Source: Paracoccus sp. (in: a-proteobacteria) (GTDB taxonomy: Bacteria; Pseudomonadota; Alphaproteobacteria; Rhodobacterales; Rhodobacteraceae). Taken from it: a stretch of DNA of 34,640 nucleotides. Below are positions 23,750 to 30,993 of the stretch, piece by piece. The position numbers and the translations under genes were made by a program. Every line of letters begins with the position of its first letter. Within the stretch, counting starts at the first letter, position 1. The stretch is from NCBI RefSeq assembly GCF_030604785.1, contig NZ_JAUVVF010000039.1, positions 1 through 34,640 of the forward strand, read 5' to 3'. Under the pieces are notes generated by a model. The model saw nothing but the letters and a program-made list of their open reading frames with translations. It was not told where the DNA came from and ran no database searches.

Positions 23750-26044
23750 CTAGTTGCTGCCCAGGATGTCCTGCAGCGCGCGGGTCAGCGCATCGTCTGA
23801 GTCGGCGGCGCTGCTTGATCCGGGCGTCTGGGGTGCGCCGCCGGTGATCTCGGTCGGGGCGGTGATCTCGCGCGGGGCCTGGCCCGTGCGCTCGGCCTCG
23901 ATCGTGTTCATCACGTCGGCCAGGGCGGCGGCCAGCGGGTCGTCGGCCGAACCGTAGGTCACGACGCGGCCGGTCGTCTCGCCCTGCGACAGCACGATCC
24001 CGCTGCCATCGGGCGACACGGTCGAGACCGGCAGTTCCGGCAGCCCCTCGTGGATCTCGGCCATGACGGCCTGCCAGATCTCGGCGGGCAGGCCGCCGCC
24101 GGTCACGCCCTGCAGGGGCGTGTTGTCGTCATAGCCCATCCAGACGCCGGTGACATATTGCTCGGTGAAGCCGACGAACCAGGCGTCGCGATAGCTGCTG
24201 GTCGTGCCGGTCTTGCCCGCCACAGGGCGCGAGCCCAGCTTGGCGCGCGTGCCGGTCCCCGAGCTGATCACCTGCTGCATCATGTAGATCAGCTGCCCCG
24301 CCGCGCGCTGGCTGATGACCCGCTGCCCGAAGCCGCCGGTCTGGCCCATCAGCGGGCGGTCATCGCCGCGCATGGTCAGGCTGACCACGCCATAGGGCGC
24401 GACCGAGGTGCCGCCGTTGCGGATGCCCGCATAGGCGCCGGTCAGTTCCAGAAGCGTCGCCTCGGACGCGCCCAGCCCAAGCGAGGGGCTGGTGGTCAGG
24501 TTGCTGACGATGCCGAAATCATGGGCGATCTGGCGCACGCGGTCGCGGCCCACGGCCTCTTGCAGGCGGATGGTCGAGGTGTTCAGCGACTGCGCCAGCG
24601 ATTGCGTCAGCGTCACCGTGCCGCGGAAGTTGCGGCTGTAGTTCTGCGGAGACCAGTTGCGCCCGCCGGGAATGCGGATCGTCAGCGGCGCGTCCTGCAC
24701 CGTGTCGTTGGGCGAATAGCCCACCTCCAGCGCGGCGGCATAGACAAAGGGCTTGAAGCTCGACCCGGTCTGCCGCTTGGCCTGCGTGGCGCGGTTGAAC
24801 GTGCCGTGGCTGCGCGTGTCGCGCCCGCCGATCATGGCACGCACCGCGCCGTCCGCCGACATGATCACCACCGCGGCCTGCGCCGCCGAGCCGTCGCGCA
24901 CTTTCTCGTCGAAGACGCGCTGCATTGCCCGTTCGGCCGCGCGCTGGATGCGCTGGTCAAAGGTCGTGGTGATCGTCACGTCCTCGGTCGTCTCGCTGGT
25001 CAGGAAGCCGGGGCCCGATTCCATCACCCAATCCGCAAAGGCCCCGCCCGCGCGCGCCGATGCGGCCTGCGACAGCGTCGCCGGATTGGCGCGGTAATGG
25101 GCGACCTCCTCGGCGGTCAGATAGCCCTCTTCCTGCATCAGGCCCAGGATCACGCTGGCCCGCGCCTGGCTGCGCGCCAGATTGGCGGTCGGCGCGTAAT
25201 AGCTGGGCGCGCGCAGCAGGCCCGCCAGCATCGCGGATTCGGCGGCGTTCACCTGGCTTGCGGGCTTGTTGAAGTAACGCTGGCTGGCGGCCTCGAAGCC
25301 GCGCGCCCCGGCACCCAGATAGGACCGGTTCATGTAGATGTTGAGGATGTCGTCCTTGGAATACTTGGCCTCCATCGCGAAGGCGTAGGGGACTTCCTTG
25401 ATCTTGCGCCACACCCCGCCACTGCGGCAATCGGCCTCGAACTCGGCCTCGTTGGCAAAGCGCGTCGGGTCGAAGGTCTCGCCCAGGCACAGCAGCTTGG
25501 CGACCTGCTGCGTGATGGTCGAGCCGCCGTGACCCTCCAGCGGGCCGCGTCCGGCGGCCATGTTGATGCGGATGGCGCTGGCGATGCCGCGCGGGCTGAT
25601 GCCCAGATGGCTGTAGAAGCGCCGGTCCTCGGTGGCGATCACAGCCTCTTTCAGGACGGGGGCGATCTGGTCGGCGGTCACCGCGCCGAAGGTCTCGCCG
25701 CGCCAGGCAAAGACGCGGCCGTCGCGGTCCAGCATCGTCACCGAGCCGCGCGCGCGTCCGTCGAACAGATCCTCGGCATCGGGCAGGGTGGCGTAGAAAT
25801 AGGCCGTGGCCGATCCGATGATCAGGCCGACCACCATGGCCAGCCGCCACAGCGATCCCCAGACGATCCGCCAGACCAGCACGACCAGCGCCGCGAACCA
25901 GCCCAGGATGCCCCCGCGGCGCGGGCCGCGCGGCGTGTGCCGGCGCACCTTGCGCGGCTGTTCGGGCTTCTCCTCGGAAAAGGCGCGCTTTTCGGCGACG
26001 GGGCGCTTGCCCGTGCGGTTCGGGCTGCCGGTGGGTTTTGTCAT
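23750..26044 (-). CDS. Bifunctional class A penicillin-binding protein (glycosyltransferase plus transpeptidase)
   Basis: 764 residues. A basic cytoplasmic N terminus (1-45) and one membrane anchor (about 50-85) precede a GT51 domain with catalytic Glu139 in ATEDRRFYSHLG, GGSTITQQVAK (173-183) and YLGAGARGFEAA. A transpeptidase domain follows with SSFK (Ser428 of TGSSFKP), SLN in AQSLNTSTIR, and KTGTT. Polymerises and cross-links peptidoglycan. Between TQQVAK and RKIKE there is an insert of about 28 residues with Cys186 and Cys206. The C terminus is low-complexity Ser/Thr/Pro. ATG 26044 opens the basic tail. It diverges from amt. Confidence 0.93.
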   Translation of the reverse strand: MTKPTGSPNRTGKRPVAEKRAFSEEKPEQPRKVRRHTPRGPRRGGILGWFAALVVLVWRIVWGSLWRLAMVVGLIIGSATAYFYATLPDAEDLFDGRARGSVTMLDRDGRVFAWRGETFGAVTADQIAPVLKEAVIATEDRRFYSHLGISPRGIASAIRINMAAGRGPLEGHGGSTITQQVAKLLCLGETFDPTRFANEAEFEADCRSGGVWRKIKEVPYAFAMEAKYSKDDILNIYMNRSYLGAGARGFEAASQRYFNKPASQVNAAESAMLAGLLRAPSYYAPTANLARSQARASVILGLMQEEGYLTAEEVAHYRANPATLSQAASARAGGAFADWVMESGPGFLTSETTEDVTITTTFDQRIQRAAERAMQRVFDEKVRDGSAAQAAVVIMSADGAVRAMIGGRDTRSHGTFNRATQAKRQTGSSFKPFVYAAALEVGYSPNDTVQDAPLTIRIPGGRNWSPQNYSRNFRGTVTLTQSLAQSLNTSTIRLQEAVGRDRVRQIAHDFGIVSNLTTSPSLGLGASEATLLELTGAYAGIRNGGTSVAPYGVVSLTMRGDDRPLMGQTGGFGQRVISQRAAGQLIYMMQQVISSGTGTRAKLGSRPVAGKTGTTSSYRDAWFVGFTEQYVTGVWMGYDDNTPLQGVTGGGLPAEIWQAVMAEIHEGLPELPVSTVSPDGSGIVLSQGETTGRVVTYGSADDPLAAALADVMNTIEAERTGQAPREITAPTEITGGAPQTPGSSSAADSDDALTRALQDILGSN

Positions 26045-26140
26045 GCCTGCTTTCCTGCCCGGCCGTGTTCTCCGGCCCAAATTCGGCGCAGCATACAGCA
26101 AGATTCGCTGCGATGGAATTGCACTGACCAATCCGTGATT

Positions 26141-26157
26141 TGCCCGGAAAACGGGCA
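26141..26157. promoter_or_regulatory. Palindrome in the divergent PBP/amt regulatory region
   Basis: Perfect 6-bp arms TGCCCG (26141-26146) and CGGGCA (26152-26157) flank GAAAA. The site lies in the 266-bp gap between the PBP and ammonium transporter starts, 97 bp from one and 153 bp from the other. It may be an operator. I recognised no NtrC-type dyad or sigma-54 promoter in the gap. Confidence 0.35.
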
Positions 26158-26310
26158 TACAACCGCCAGTTCGCCCGTTTCCGCGCCAGCCGATGTTTCT
26201 GCGCGGCAGCATCCCGCCCGTCGCTTGTGCAAAGCCGGGGCGATTGCGGATGAAAGCAGCGATGGCGGTCGATTTCACGGGCCGCAGGTCCAGAAGACAG
26301 GTGACGACTG

Positions 26311-27657
26311 ATGAAACAGATGATTCCCGGACTGGTCGCGGCAACGGCGCTTCTTGCGCTGCCCGCGGCCGCGCAGGACGCCCTGCCAGCCGATCCCGAA
26401 ACCGCAGCCGCGGCGGCCGAGGCCGTCACGGCAGAGGTGGCCTATATTTTCGACACGCTGCTGTTCCTGATCGGCGGCATCCTGGTGTTCTGGATGGCGG
26501 CGGGCTTTGCCATGCTCGAGGCCGGTCTGGTCCGCTCGAAGAACGTGACGACGCAGCTGACCAAGAACATCGCCCTCTTCTCGATCGCGGCCCTGATGTA
26601 CTGGATCATCGGCTACAACCTGATGTATCCGGGCGACTGGACCATCACCGGCTGGATCGGCGAGATCTTCAGCCTCGCCAGCCTCGATCCCGTGGCCGAG
26701 GCCGATCTTGAAAACAGCTATTCGGTCGGTTCGGACTTCTTCTTCCAGCTCATGTTCTGCGCCACCACCGCGTCGATCGTCTCGGGCACCCTGGCCGAGC
26801 GCGTGCGCCTGTGGCCGTTCCTGATCTTCACCGTCGTCCTGACCGGCCTGATCTACCCGATCGAGGCCAGCTGGCAGTGGGGCGGCGGCTGGCTGTCCGA
26901 GATGGGCTTTGCCGATTTCGCGGGCTCGACCCTGGTCCATGCGGCGGGCGGCTTCGCGGCGCTGGCCGGGGCCATCGTGCTGGGCGCCCGTCACGGCAAG
27001 TATCGCGCCGATGGCCGGATGCAGCCGATGCCCGGCTCGAACCTGGCGCTGGCCACGCTTGGCACGTTCATCCTGTGGATGGGCTGGTTCGGCTTCAACG
27101 GCGCCTCGCAACTGGCCATGGGCACGATCGATGACGTGGCCGATGTCAGCCGCATCTTCGTGAACACCAACATGGCCGCCGCGGCCGGTGCCGTCGCCGC
27201 AATGCTGCTGATGCAGGTCATGTATGGCAAGGTCGACCTGACCATGGTGCTGAACGGCGCGCTGGCGGGCCTCGTCTCGATCACGGCAGAGCCGCTGACC
27301 CCCTCGATCCCGGCGGCCGTGGCCATCGGCGCGGTGGGCGGCATCATCGTGGTCTTCGCGGTCCCGATGCTGGACAAGCTCAAGATCGACGACGTGGTCG
27401 GCGCCATCCCGGTCCACCTGGCCGCCGGCATCTGGGGCACGCTGATCGTCCCGGCGACCAATTCGGATGCGAGCTACGTCACGCAGCTGGTCGGCGTGGT
27501 CGCCATCGGTGCCTTCGTCTTCGTCGCCAGCCTGATCGTCTGGCTGGTCCTCAAGGCGACCATCGGCATCCGCGCCAGCCAGGAAGCGCAGATCAGCGGT
27601 CTCGACATCAGCGAGATGGGGATGGAAGCCTATCCCGATTTCGTCCAGGCGAAATAA
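26311..27657 (+). CDS. amtB: Ammonium transporter (Amt/MEP/Rh family)
   Basis: 448 residues. A cleavable signal (MKQMIPGLVAATALLALPAAA) precedes eleven membrane helices. The paired pore histidines are in STLVHAAGGFAAL and AIPVHLAAGIWGT. Family stretches GFAMLEAGLVRSKN and FGFNGASQLA are present. It moves ammonium into the cell. PII protein GlnK usually gates AmtB and is often encoded immediately before it, but no glnK lies here and the upstream neighbour is the divergent PBP gene. This could be an additional Amt paralogue. A stable hairpin ends the transcript. Confidence 0.94.
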   Translation: MKQMIPGLVAATALLALPAAAQDALPADPETAAAAAEAVTAEVAYIFDTLLFLIGGILVFWMAAGFAMLEAGLVRSKNVTTQLTKNIALFSIAALMYWIIGYNLMYPGDWTITGWIGEIFSLASLDPVAEADLENSYSVGSDFFFQLMFCATTASIVSGTLAERVRLWPFLIFTVVLTGLIYPIEASWQWGGGWLSEMGFADFAGSTLVHAAGGFAALAGAIVLGARHGKYRADGRMQPMPGSNLALATLGTFILWMGWFGFNGASQLAMGTIDDVADVSRIFVNTNMAAAAGAVAAMLLMQVMYGKVDLTMVLNGALAGLVSITAEPLTPSIPAAVAIGAVGGIIVVFAVPMLDKLKIDDVVGAIPVHLAAGIWGTLIVPATNSDASYVTQLVGVVAIGAFVFVASLIVWLVLKATIGIRASQEAQISGLDISEMGMEAYPDFVQAK

Positions 27658-27683
27658 GCCTGACACGGTCTCTTCCCGGAGAG

Positions 27684-27722
27684 GGGGCGGGTCGCGCAAG
27701 CGGCTCGCCCCTTCCGCATTTT
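27684..27722 (+). terminator. Rho-independent terminator of the ammonium transporter gene
   Basis: A 12-bp stem, GGGGCGGGTCGC (27684-27695) against GCGGCTCGCCCC (27700-27711) with two G-T pairs, is closed by a GCAA tetraloop. TTCCGCATTTT follows. It begins 27 bp after the stop codon. GNRA loops are common in stable terminators. Confidence 0.75.
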
Positions 27723-27740
27723 GGCAGGCCGATCAAGCCT

Positions 27741-27790
27741 GTGCACAAACGGTGCACGCGCGGTGCATCATCCGTGGACGGGTGGTGAGG
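27741..27790. repeat. Short array of 11-bp-phased GTG(C/G)A units
   Basis: GTGCAC (27741), GTGCAC (27752), GTGCAT (27763), GTGGAC (27774) and GTGAGG (27785) begin exactly 11 bp apart. The intervening bases differ, so this is not a simple recent duplication. It lies between the amt terminator and the stop of the polyprenyl synthase gene. Its function is unknown. Confidence 0.6.
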
Positions 27791-27795
27791 GGGTG

Positions 27796-28797
27796 TCACG
27801 CGACGCGGCTGACCACGAATTCGGCCAGGTCCGACAGCATCTCGCGGATCGGATGATCGGGCAGCGCGGCCAGGGCGGCCCGCGCGCGCGCCGCATGATC
27901 CAGCGCATCGCGCCGCGCGGCCTCCATCGCGCCATGACGCGCCAGCAGGCTCAGCGCATGGTCCAGATCGCCTTCGCGCTGGTCGCCCGCCTCGATCGTG
28001 CGCGACCAGAAGGCGCGCTCTTCGGGGCTGGCCTGCGCGACCGCCTTGATGACCGGCAGGGTCAGCTTGCGCTCGCGGAAATCGTCGCCGACATTCTTGC
28101 CGATCGCATCGGTCGTGCCACCGTAATCCAGCAGGTCGTCAACGATCTGGAACGCGATCCCAAGCGCGTCGCCGTAATCGAAAAGCGCCCGGACCTCATC
28201 CGCGCTGCCCCCCGCAATGACCCCGCCAACCTCGGTCGCGGCCGAGAACAGGGCGGCCGTCTTGCCGCGAACCACCTGAAGATAAACGCTTTCATCCGTC
28301 GCCAGATCCTGCGCGGCGGTCAATTGCAGCACCTCGCCCTCGGCGATGGTGGCGCTGGCATTGGCCAGGATTTCCAGCGTGCGCATGTTGCCCGGCTCGA
28401 CCATCAGCTGGAAGCTGCGCGCGAACAGGTAATCGCCGACCAGCACGCTGGACTTGTTGTCCCACAGCAGGTTGGCGGTCGGCCGCCCGCGCCGCTGGCG
28501 GCTTTCATCGACGACATCGTCATGCAGCAGGGTGGCGGTGTGGATGAACTCGACCGTGGCGGCCAGATGCACGTGCCAGGGGCCGGAATAGCCCATCAGC
28601 CGCGCCGAGGCCAAGGTCAGCATCGGCCGCAACCGTTTGCCCCCCGCGCCGATGAGATGCGCGGTCACTTCGGGGATGCGCGGGGCGTGCTGGCTGGCCA
28701 TCCGCTCGCGGATCAGGGCATCGACCGCCTCCATCTCGTCGGCCAGCGTTTCGGCCAGACGATCCAGCGGCTTGCGGACATTCTCCTGCACGGTCAT
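27796..28797 (-). CDS. Long-chain polyprenyl diphosphate synthase (ubiquinone side chain)
   Basis: 333 residues. Builds the polyprenyl tail of ubiquinone by adding isopentenyl units to an allylic diphosphate. The first Asp-rich motif is LLHDDVVDESRQRRGRPTAN (DDxxD followed by the RR pair), and the second is FQIVDDLLDYGG. GGKRLRPMLTL and GDYLFARSFQLM are also standard. Chain length (eight to ten units) cannot be read directly. Relatives in this group usually make Q10, so decaprenyl is a reasonable guess. ATG 28797 gives the normal length. Longer readings run into the divergent gene. Confidence 0.92.
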   Translation of the reverse strand: MTVQENVRKPLDRLAETLADEMEAVDALIRERMASQHAPRIPEVTAHLIGAGGKRLRPMLTLASARLMGYSGPWHVHLAATVEFIHTATLLHDDVVDESRQRRGRPTANLLWDNKSSVLVGDYLFARSFQLMVEPGNMRTLEILANASATIAEGEVLQLTAAQDLATDESVYLQVVRGKTAALFSAATEVGGVIAGGSADEVRALFDYGDALGIAFQIVDDLLDYGGTTDAIGKNVGDDFRERKLTLPVIKAVAQASPEERAFWSRTIEAGDQREGDLDHALSLLARHGAMEAARRDALDHAARARAALAALPDHPIREMLSDLAEFVVSRVA

Positions 28798-28872
28798 GGC
28801 GACACCCCGTTTCTGCGGTTTCGCATTGCCACGCCATCGACAAATACGCAACCGCAGCTTAGCTTTCGCGCC

Positions 28873-29082
28873 ATGAAAGAGCTTTTCCGCAGCACCGATC
28901 CGGTCCGTATTTCCGCCGCCACCAGCCTGCTGGAATCCGAGGGCATCCGCTGCTTCGAGATCGATCAGCACATGAGCGCGCTGGAAGGCTCGATCGGGAT
29001 CCTGCCGCGCCGGGTGATGGTCGCTGATCGCGACCTGTTCATGGCGCGCGCCATCCTGCGCGATACGGGGCTGGATGACTGA
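28873..29082 (+). CDS. DUF2007 family small protein
   Basis: 69 residues. The MKELFRSTDPVRISAATSLL opening, ESEGIRCFEIDQHMSALEG and a late RVMVADRDLFMARAIL segment form the single alpha-beta DUF2007 (PII-like signal transducer) domain. No partner or ligand is known to me for this group. It diverges from the polyprenyl synthase gene (75 bp between starts) and overlaps the methyltransferase start by 8 bp, so the two are probably translated together. Confidence 0.82.
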   Translation: MKELFRSTDPVRISAATSLLESEGIRCFEIDQHMSALEGSIGILPRRVMVADRDLFMARAILRDTGLDD

Positions 29083-29833
29083 GACCCGGATCGACGGTTT
29101 TCTCGGCGGCCGCCTGCGGATCGAACAGCCCGCGCGCGGTTATCGCTCTGGGATGGATGCGGTGATGCTGGCGGCGGCTTGTCCAGCGAAATCAGGGCAA
29201 TCGGTGCTGGAACTGGGCTGCGGGGCGGGGGTGGCCAGCCTCTGCCTGGGCTGGCGGGTGCCCGGCGCGACGCTGACCGGGCTTGAGCAGCAGGAAGGCT
29301 ACGCCGCGCTGGCGCGTGCGAATGCCGCCGCGAACGGCCTTGCGCTCGAGGTGCTGACCGGCGATCTGGCGCGCCCGCCCACAGAGCTGCGGGCGCGGGC
29401 TTTCGATCACGTGATGATGAATCCGCCCTATTTCCTGTCGGGCACCGCCGCGCCCGATCCCGGCCGCGCGCTGGCGCGTCAAGAGGTCACGCCCTTGGCC
29501 CTGTGGATCGAGGCCGGGCTGCGGCGCCTGCGTCCGGGCGGCTGGCTGACGCTGATCCAGCGCGCCGACCGGCTGGATGGTGTGATCGCGGCACTGGCGG
29601 GGCGTGCCGGGGGGCTGGCCATCCTGCCCGTCGCGCCGCGCGCGGGGCGCGAGGCCGGGCGCGTGATCCTCCGCGCACGCAAGGGCTCGCGCGCGCCCTT
29701 GCGGCTGCTGGCGCCCCTGATCCTGCACGCCGCGCCCACCCATGCGGCGGATGGCGAGGACCTGACGCCAGAGGCCGGCGCGCTCCTGCGCGACGGAATG
29801 GCGATCGGTAACATCGACGCGAAACACTGGTGA
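29075..29833 (+). CDS. TrmN6/YfiC-like SAM-dependent methyltransferase
   Basis: 252 residues. The N-terminal RIDGFLGGRLRIEQPARGYR and SGMDAVMLAAA match the tRNA1(Val) adenine-37 N6-methyltransferase group. The SAM motif is VLELGCGAGVASLCLG, and the catalytic motif is MMNPPYFLSG. The C-terminal third is Arg/Ala-rich and diverges from E. coli YfiC. It overlaps the DUF2007 gene by 8 bp. The methyltransferase call is firm and the tRNA target is inferred from the family. Confidence 0.85.
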   Translation: MTETRIDGFLGGRLRIEQPARGYRSGMDAVMLAAACPAKSGQSVLELGCGAGVASLCLGWRVPGATLTGLEQQEGYAALARANAAANGLALEVLTGDLARPPTELRARAFDHVMMNPPYFLSGTAAPDPGRALARQEVTPLALWIEAGLRRLRPGGWLTLIQRADRLDGVIAALAGRAGGLAILPVAPRAGREAGRVILRARKGSRAPLRLLAPLILHAAPTHAADGEDLTPEAGALLRDGMAIGNIDAKHW

Positions 29834-29860
29834 CAGAATCGTAAAGCTGTGTTGCACTGA

Positions 29861-29879
29861 TCACATCTGTCAGATGTGA
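29861..29879. promoter_or_regulatory. Perfect 19-bp palindrome before the DUF465 gene
   Basis: TCACATCTG-T-CAGATGTGA has 9-bp arms around one central base and ends directly before the AGGAGG ribosome-binding site of the gene starting at 29892. It could be a dimeric repressor site or, if transcribed, a hairpin next to the ribosome-binding site. Confidence 0.55.
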
Positions 29880-29891
29880 AGGAGGACGCGA

Positions 29892-30056
29892 ATGTCGGTT
29901 TCATCCCATGTCAACGAACTGCGCAGAAAGCATCAGATGCTGTCGGACGCTGTCGAACGGGCACAGAAGAGCCCCGGCAGCAACGATCTTGAAATTGCCC
30001 AGATGAAGCGGCAGAAGCTGCGCCTCAAGGAACAGATCGAGCGGCTAGCCCACTGA
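29892..30056 (+). CDS. Small DUF465 (YdcH-family) protein
   Basis: 54 residues: a single helical, charged protein starting MSVSSHVNELRRKHQMLSDA and ending with the LKRQKLRLKEQIERL-type heptads of the YdcH/DUF465 family (here MKRQKLRLKEQIERLAH). GGAGG lies 6 bp before the ATG. The function of these coiled-coil mini-proteins is unknown. A perfect 19-bp palindrome overlaps its leader, and a strong hairpin follows the stop, so it probably forms its own small transcript. Confidence 0.85.
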   Translation: MSVSSHVNELRRKHQMLSDAVERAQKSPGSNDLEIAQMKRQKLRLKEQIERLAH

Positions 30057-30082
30057 GCCCAAGCCCCGCCACCGGACATCAA

Positions 30083-30109
30083 AAGGCCCGCGCGATCCGC
30101 GCGGGCCTT
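30083..30109. terminator. Bidirectional terminator between DUF465 gene and phaB
   Basis: Perfect arms AAGGCCCGCGCG (30083-30094) and CGCGCGGGCCTT (30098-30109) with an ATC loop. The plus strand continues GTTCATT, and the minus strand continues with TTGATG. It sits between convergent stops at 30056 and 30126. Confidence 0.78.
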
Positions 30110-30125
30110 GTTCATTGGGCGAGGT

Positions 30126-30851
30126 TCAGACGAAATACTGCCCGCCATTCGCGCTGATCGTCGAGCCGGTGATGAAGCCCGCCTCGTCAGAGGCCAGGAA
30201 CAGCACGCAGCGCGCGATCTCGTCCGGCTCGCCCAGACGGCCCACGGGGATCTGCGGGATGATGCGCTCGTTCAGCACCTTTTCGTCGATGGCGCGCACC
30301 ATCTCGGTTCCGATATAGCCGGGGCAGATCGCGTTGACAGTGATGCCGGCGCGCGCGCCCTCTTGCGCGAGGGCCTTGGTGAAGCCCAGATCGCCCGATT
30401 TCGCGGCCGAGTAATTGGCCTGGCCCGCCTGACCCTTCTGCCCGTTGATCGAGCTGATGTTGATGATTCGGCCGAATTTGCGGTCGCGCATGCCGGTCCA
30501 GACGGGGTGGGTCATGTTGAACAGGCCGGTGAGGTTCGTGTCGATGACCTCTTTCCACTGCTGCGGCGTCATCTTGTGGAACATCGCATCGCGCGTGATG
30601 CCGGCATTGTTGACCAGAACCGCGATCGGGCCCAACTCGGCCTCGACCTGCGCGATGCCGGCGGCGCAGGCGTCGTAATCGGCGACGGACCATTTGTAGG
30701 TCTTGATGCCGGTCTCCTCGGTAAAGGCTTTCGCGGCGTCGTCATTGCCGGCGTAATTGGCCGCGACGGTGTAGCCTGCCTCCTTGAGCGCCTTCGAGAT
30801 GGCCGCGCCGATGCCACGCGAGCCGCCTGTGACCAGTGCAACTTTAGACAT
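30126..30851 (-). CDS. phaB: Acetoacetyl-CoA reductase
   Basis: 241 residues, short-chain dehydrogenase family. Reduces acetoacetyl-CoA to (R)-3-hydroxybutyryl-CoA for polyhydroxybutyrate. The NADPH-binding motif is VTGGSRGIG near the N terminus, and NNAG is at 81-84. The catalytic Ser134 (NISSING), Tyr147 and Lys151 (YSAAK) are in place. The C-terminal GSTISANGGQYFV is typical of PhaB rather than FabG. AGAAGGGGGG precedes the ATG. phaA is upstream on the same strand but separated by a strong hairpin and a promoter-like region. phaC is not in the window. Confidence 0.94.
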   Translation of the reverse strand: MSKVALVTGGSRGIGAAISKALKEAGYTVAANYAGNDDAAKAFTEETGIKTYKWSVADYDACAAGIAQVEAELGPIAVLVNNAGITRDAMFHKMTPQQWKEVIDTNLTGLFNMTHPVWTGMRDRKFGRIINISSINGQKGQAGQANYSAAKSGDLGFTKALAQEGARAGITVNAICPGYIGTEMVRAIDEKVLNERIIPQIPVGRLGEPDEIARCVLFLASDEAGFITGSTISANGGQYFV

Positions 30852-30913
30852 AATTCCCCCCTTCTGTTGGCCGAGTGCAAGGTCAGGCTAAGGGGCGGTT
30901 GTCGGCACCGCAA

Positions 30914-30946
30914 GTCGCATAGGCGACAATATGTCACAAAGATGAC
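30914..30946. promoter_or_regulatory. Two copies of a 14-bp dyad upstream of phaB
   Basis: GTCGCATAGGCGAC (30914-30927) and GTCACAAAGATGAC (30933-30946) agree at 10 of 14 positions, each with inverted GTC/GAC ends, and start 19 bp apart. They lie in the phaA-phaB gap, upstream of a weak TTGCGG-17-TAGCCT promoter-like pair on the minus strand. Confidence 0.45.
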
Positions 30947-30955
30947 GTAGGGGAA

Positions 30956-30986
30956 GGCATGGCGGCCGCAGCACGGCCGCCATGCC
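30956..30986 (-). terminator. Strong hairpin after phaA
   Basis: A 13-bp perfect stem, GGCATGGCGGCCG (30956-30968) against CGGCCGCCATGCC (30974-30986), with a 5-nt loop, begins 8 bp after the phaA stop. On the minus strand it is followed by TTCCCC. The weak T tract leaves open partial termination or RNA stabilisation. Confidence 0.6.
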
Positions 30987-30993
30987 GTTTCGC

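Noticed and set aside
24050..26311. Long plus-strand open frame opposite the PBP gene (about 750 codons)
   Set aside because: Antisense shadow. His/Arg/Ala-rich with no motif, and fully covered by a well-conserved bifunctional PBP.
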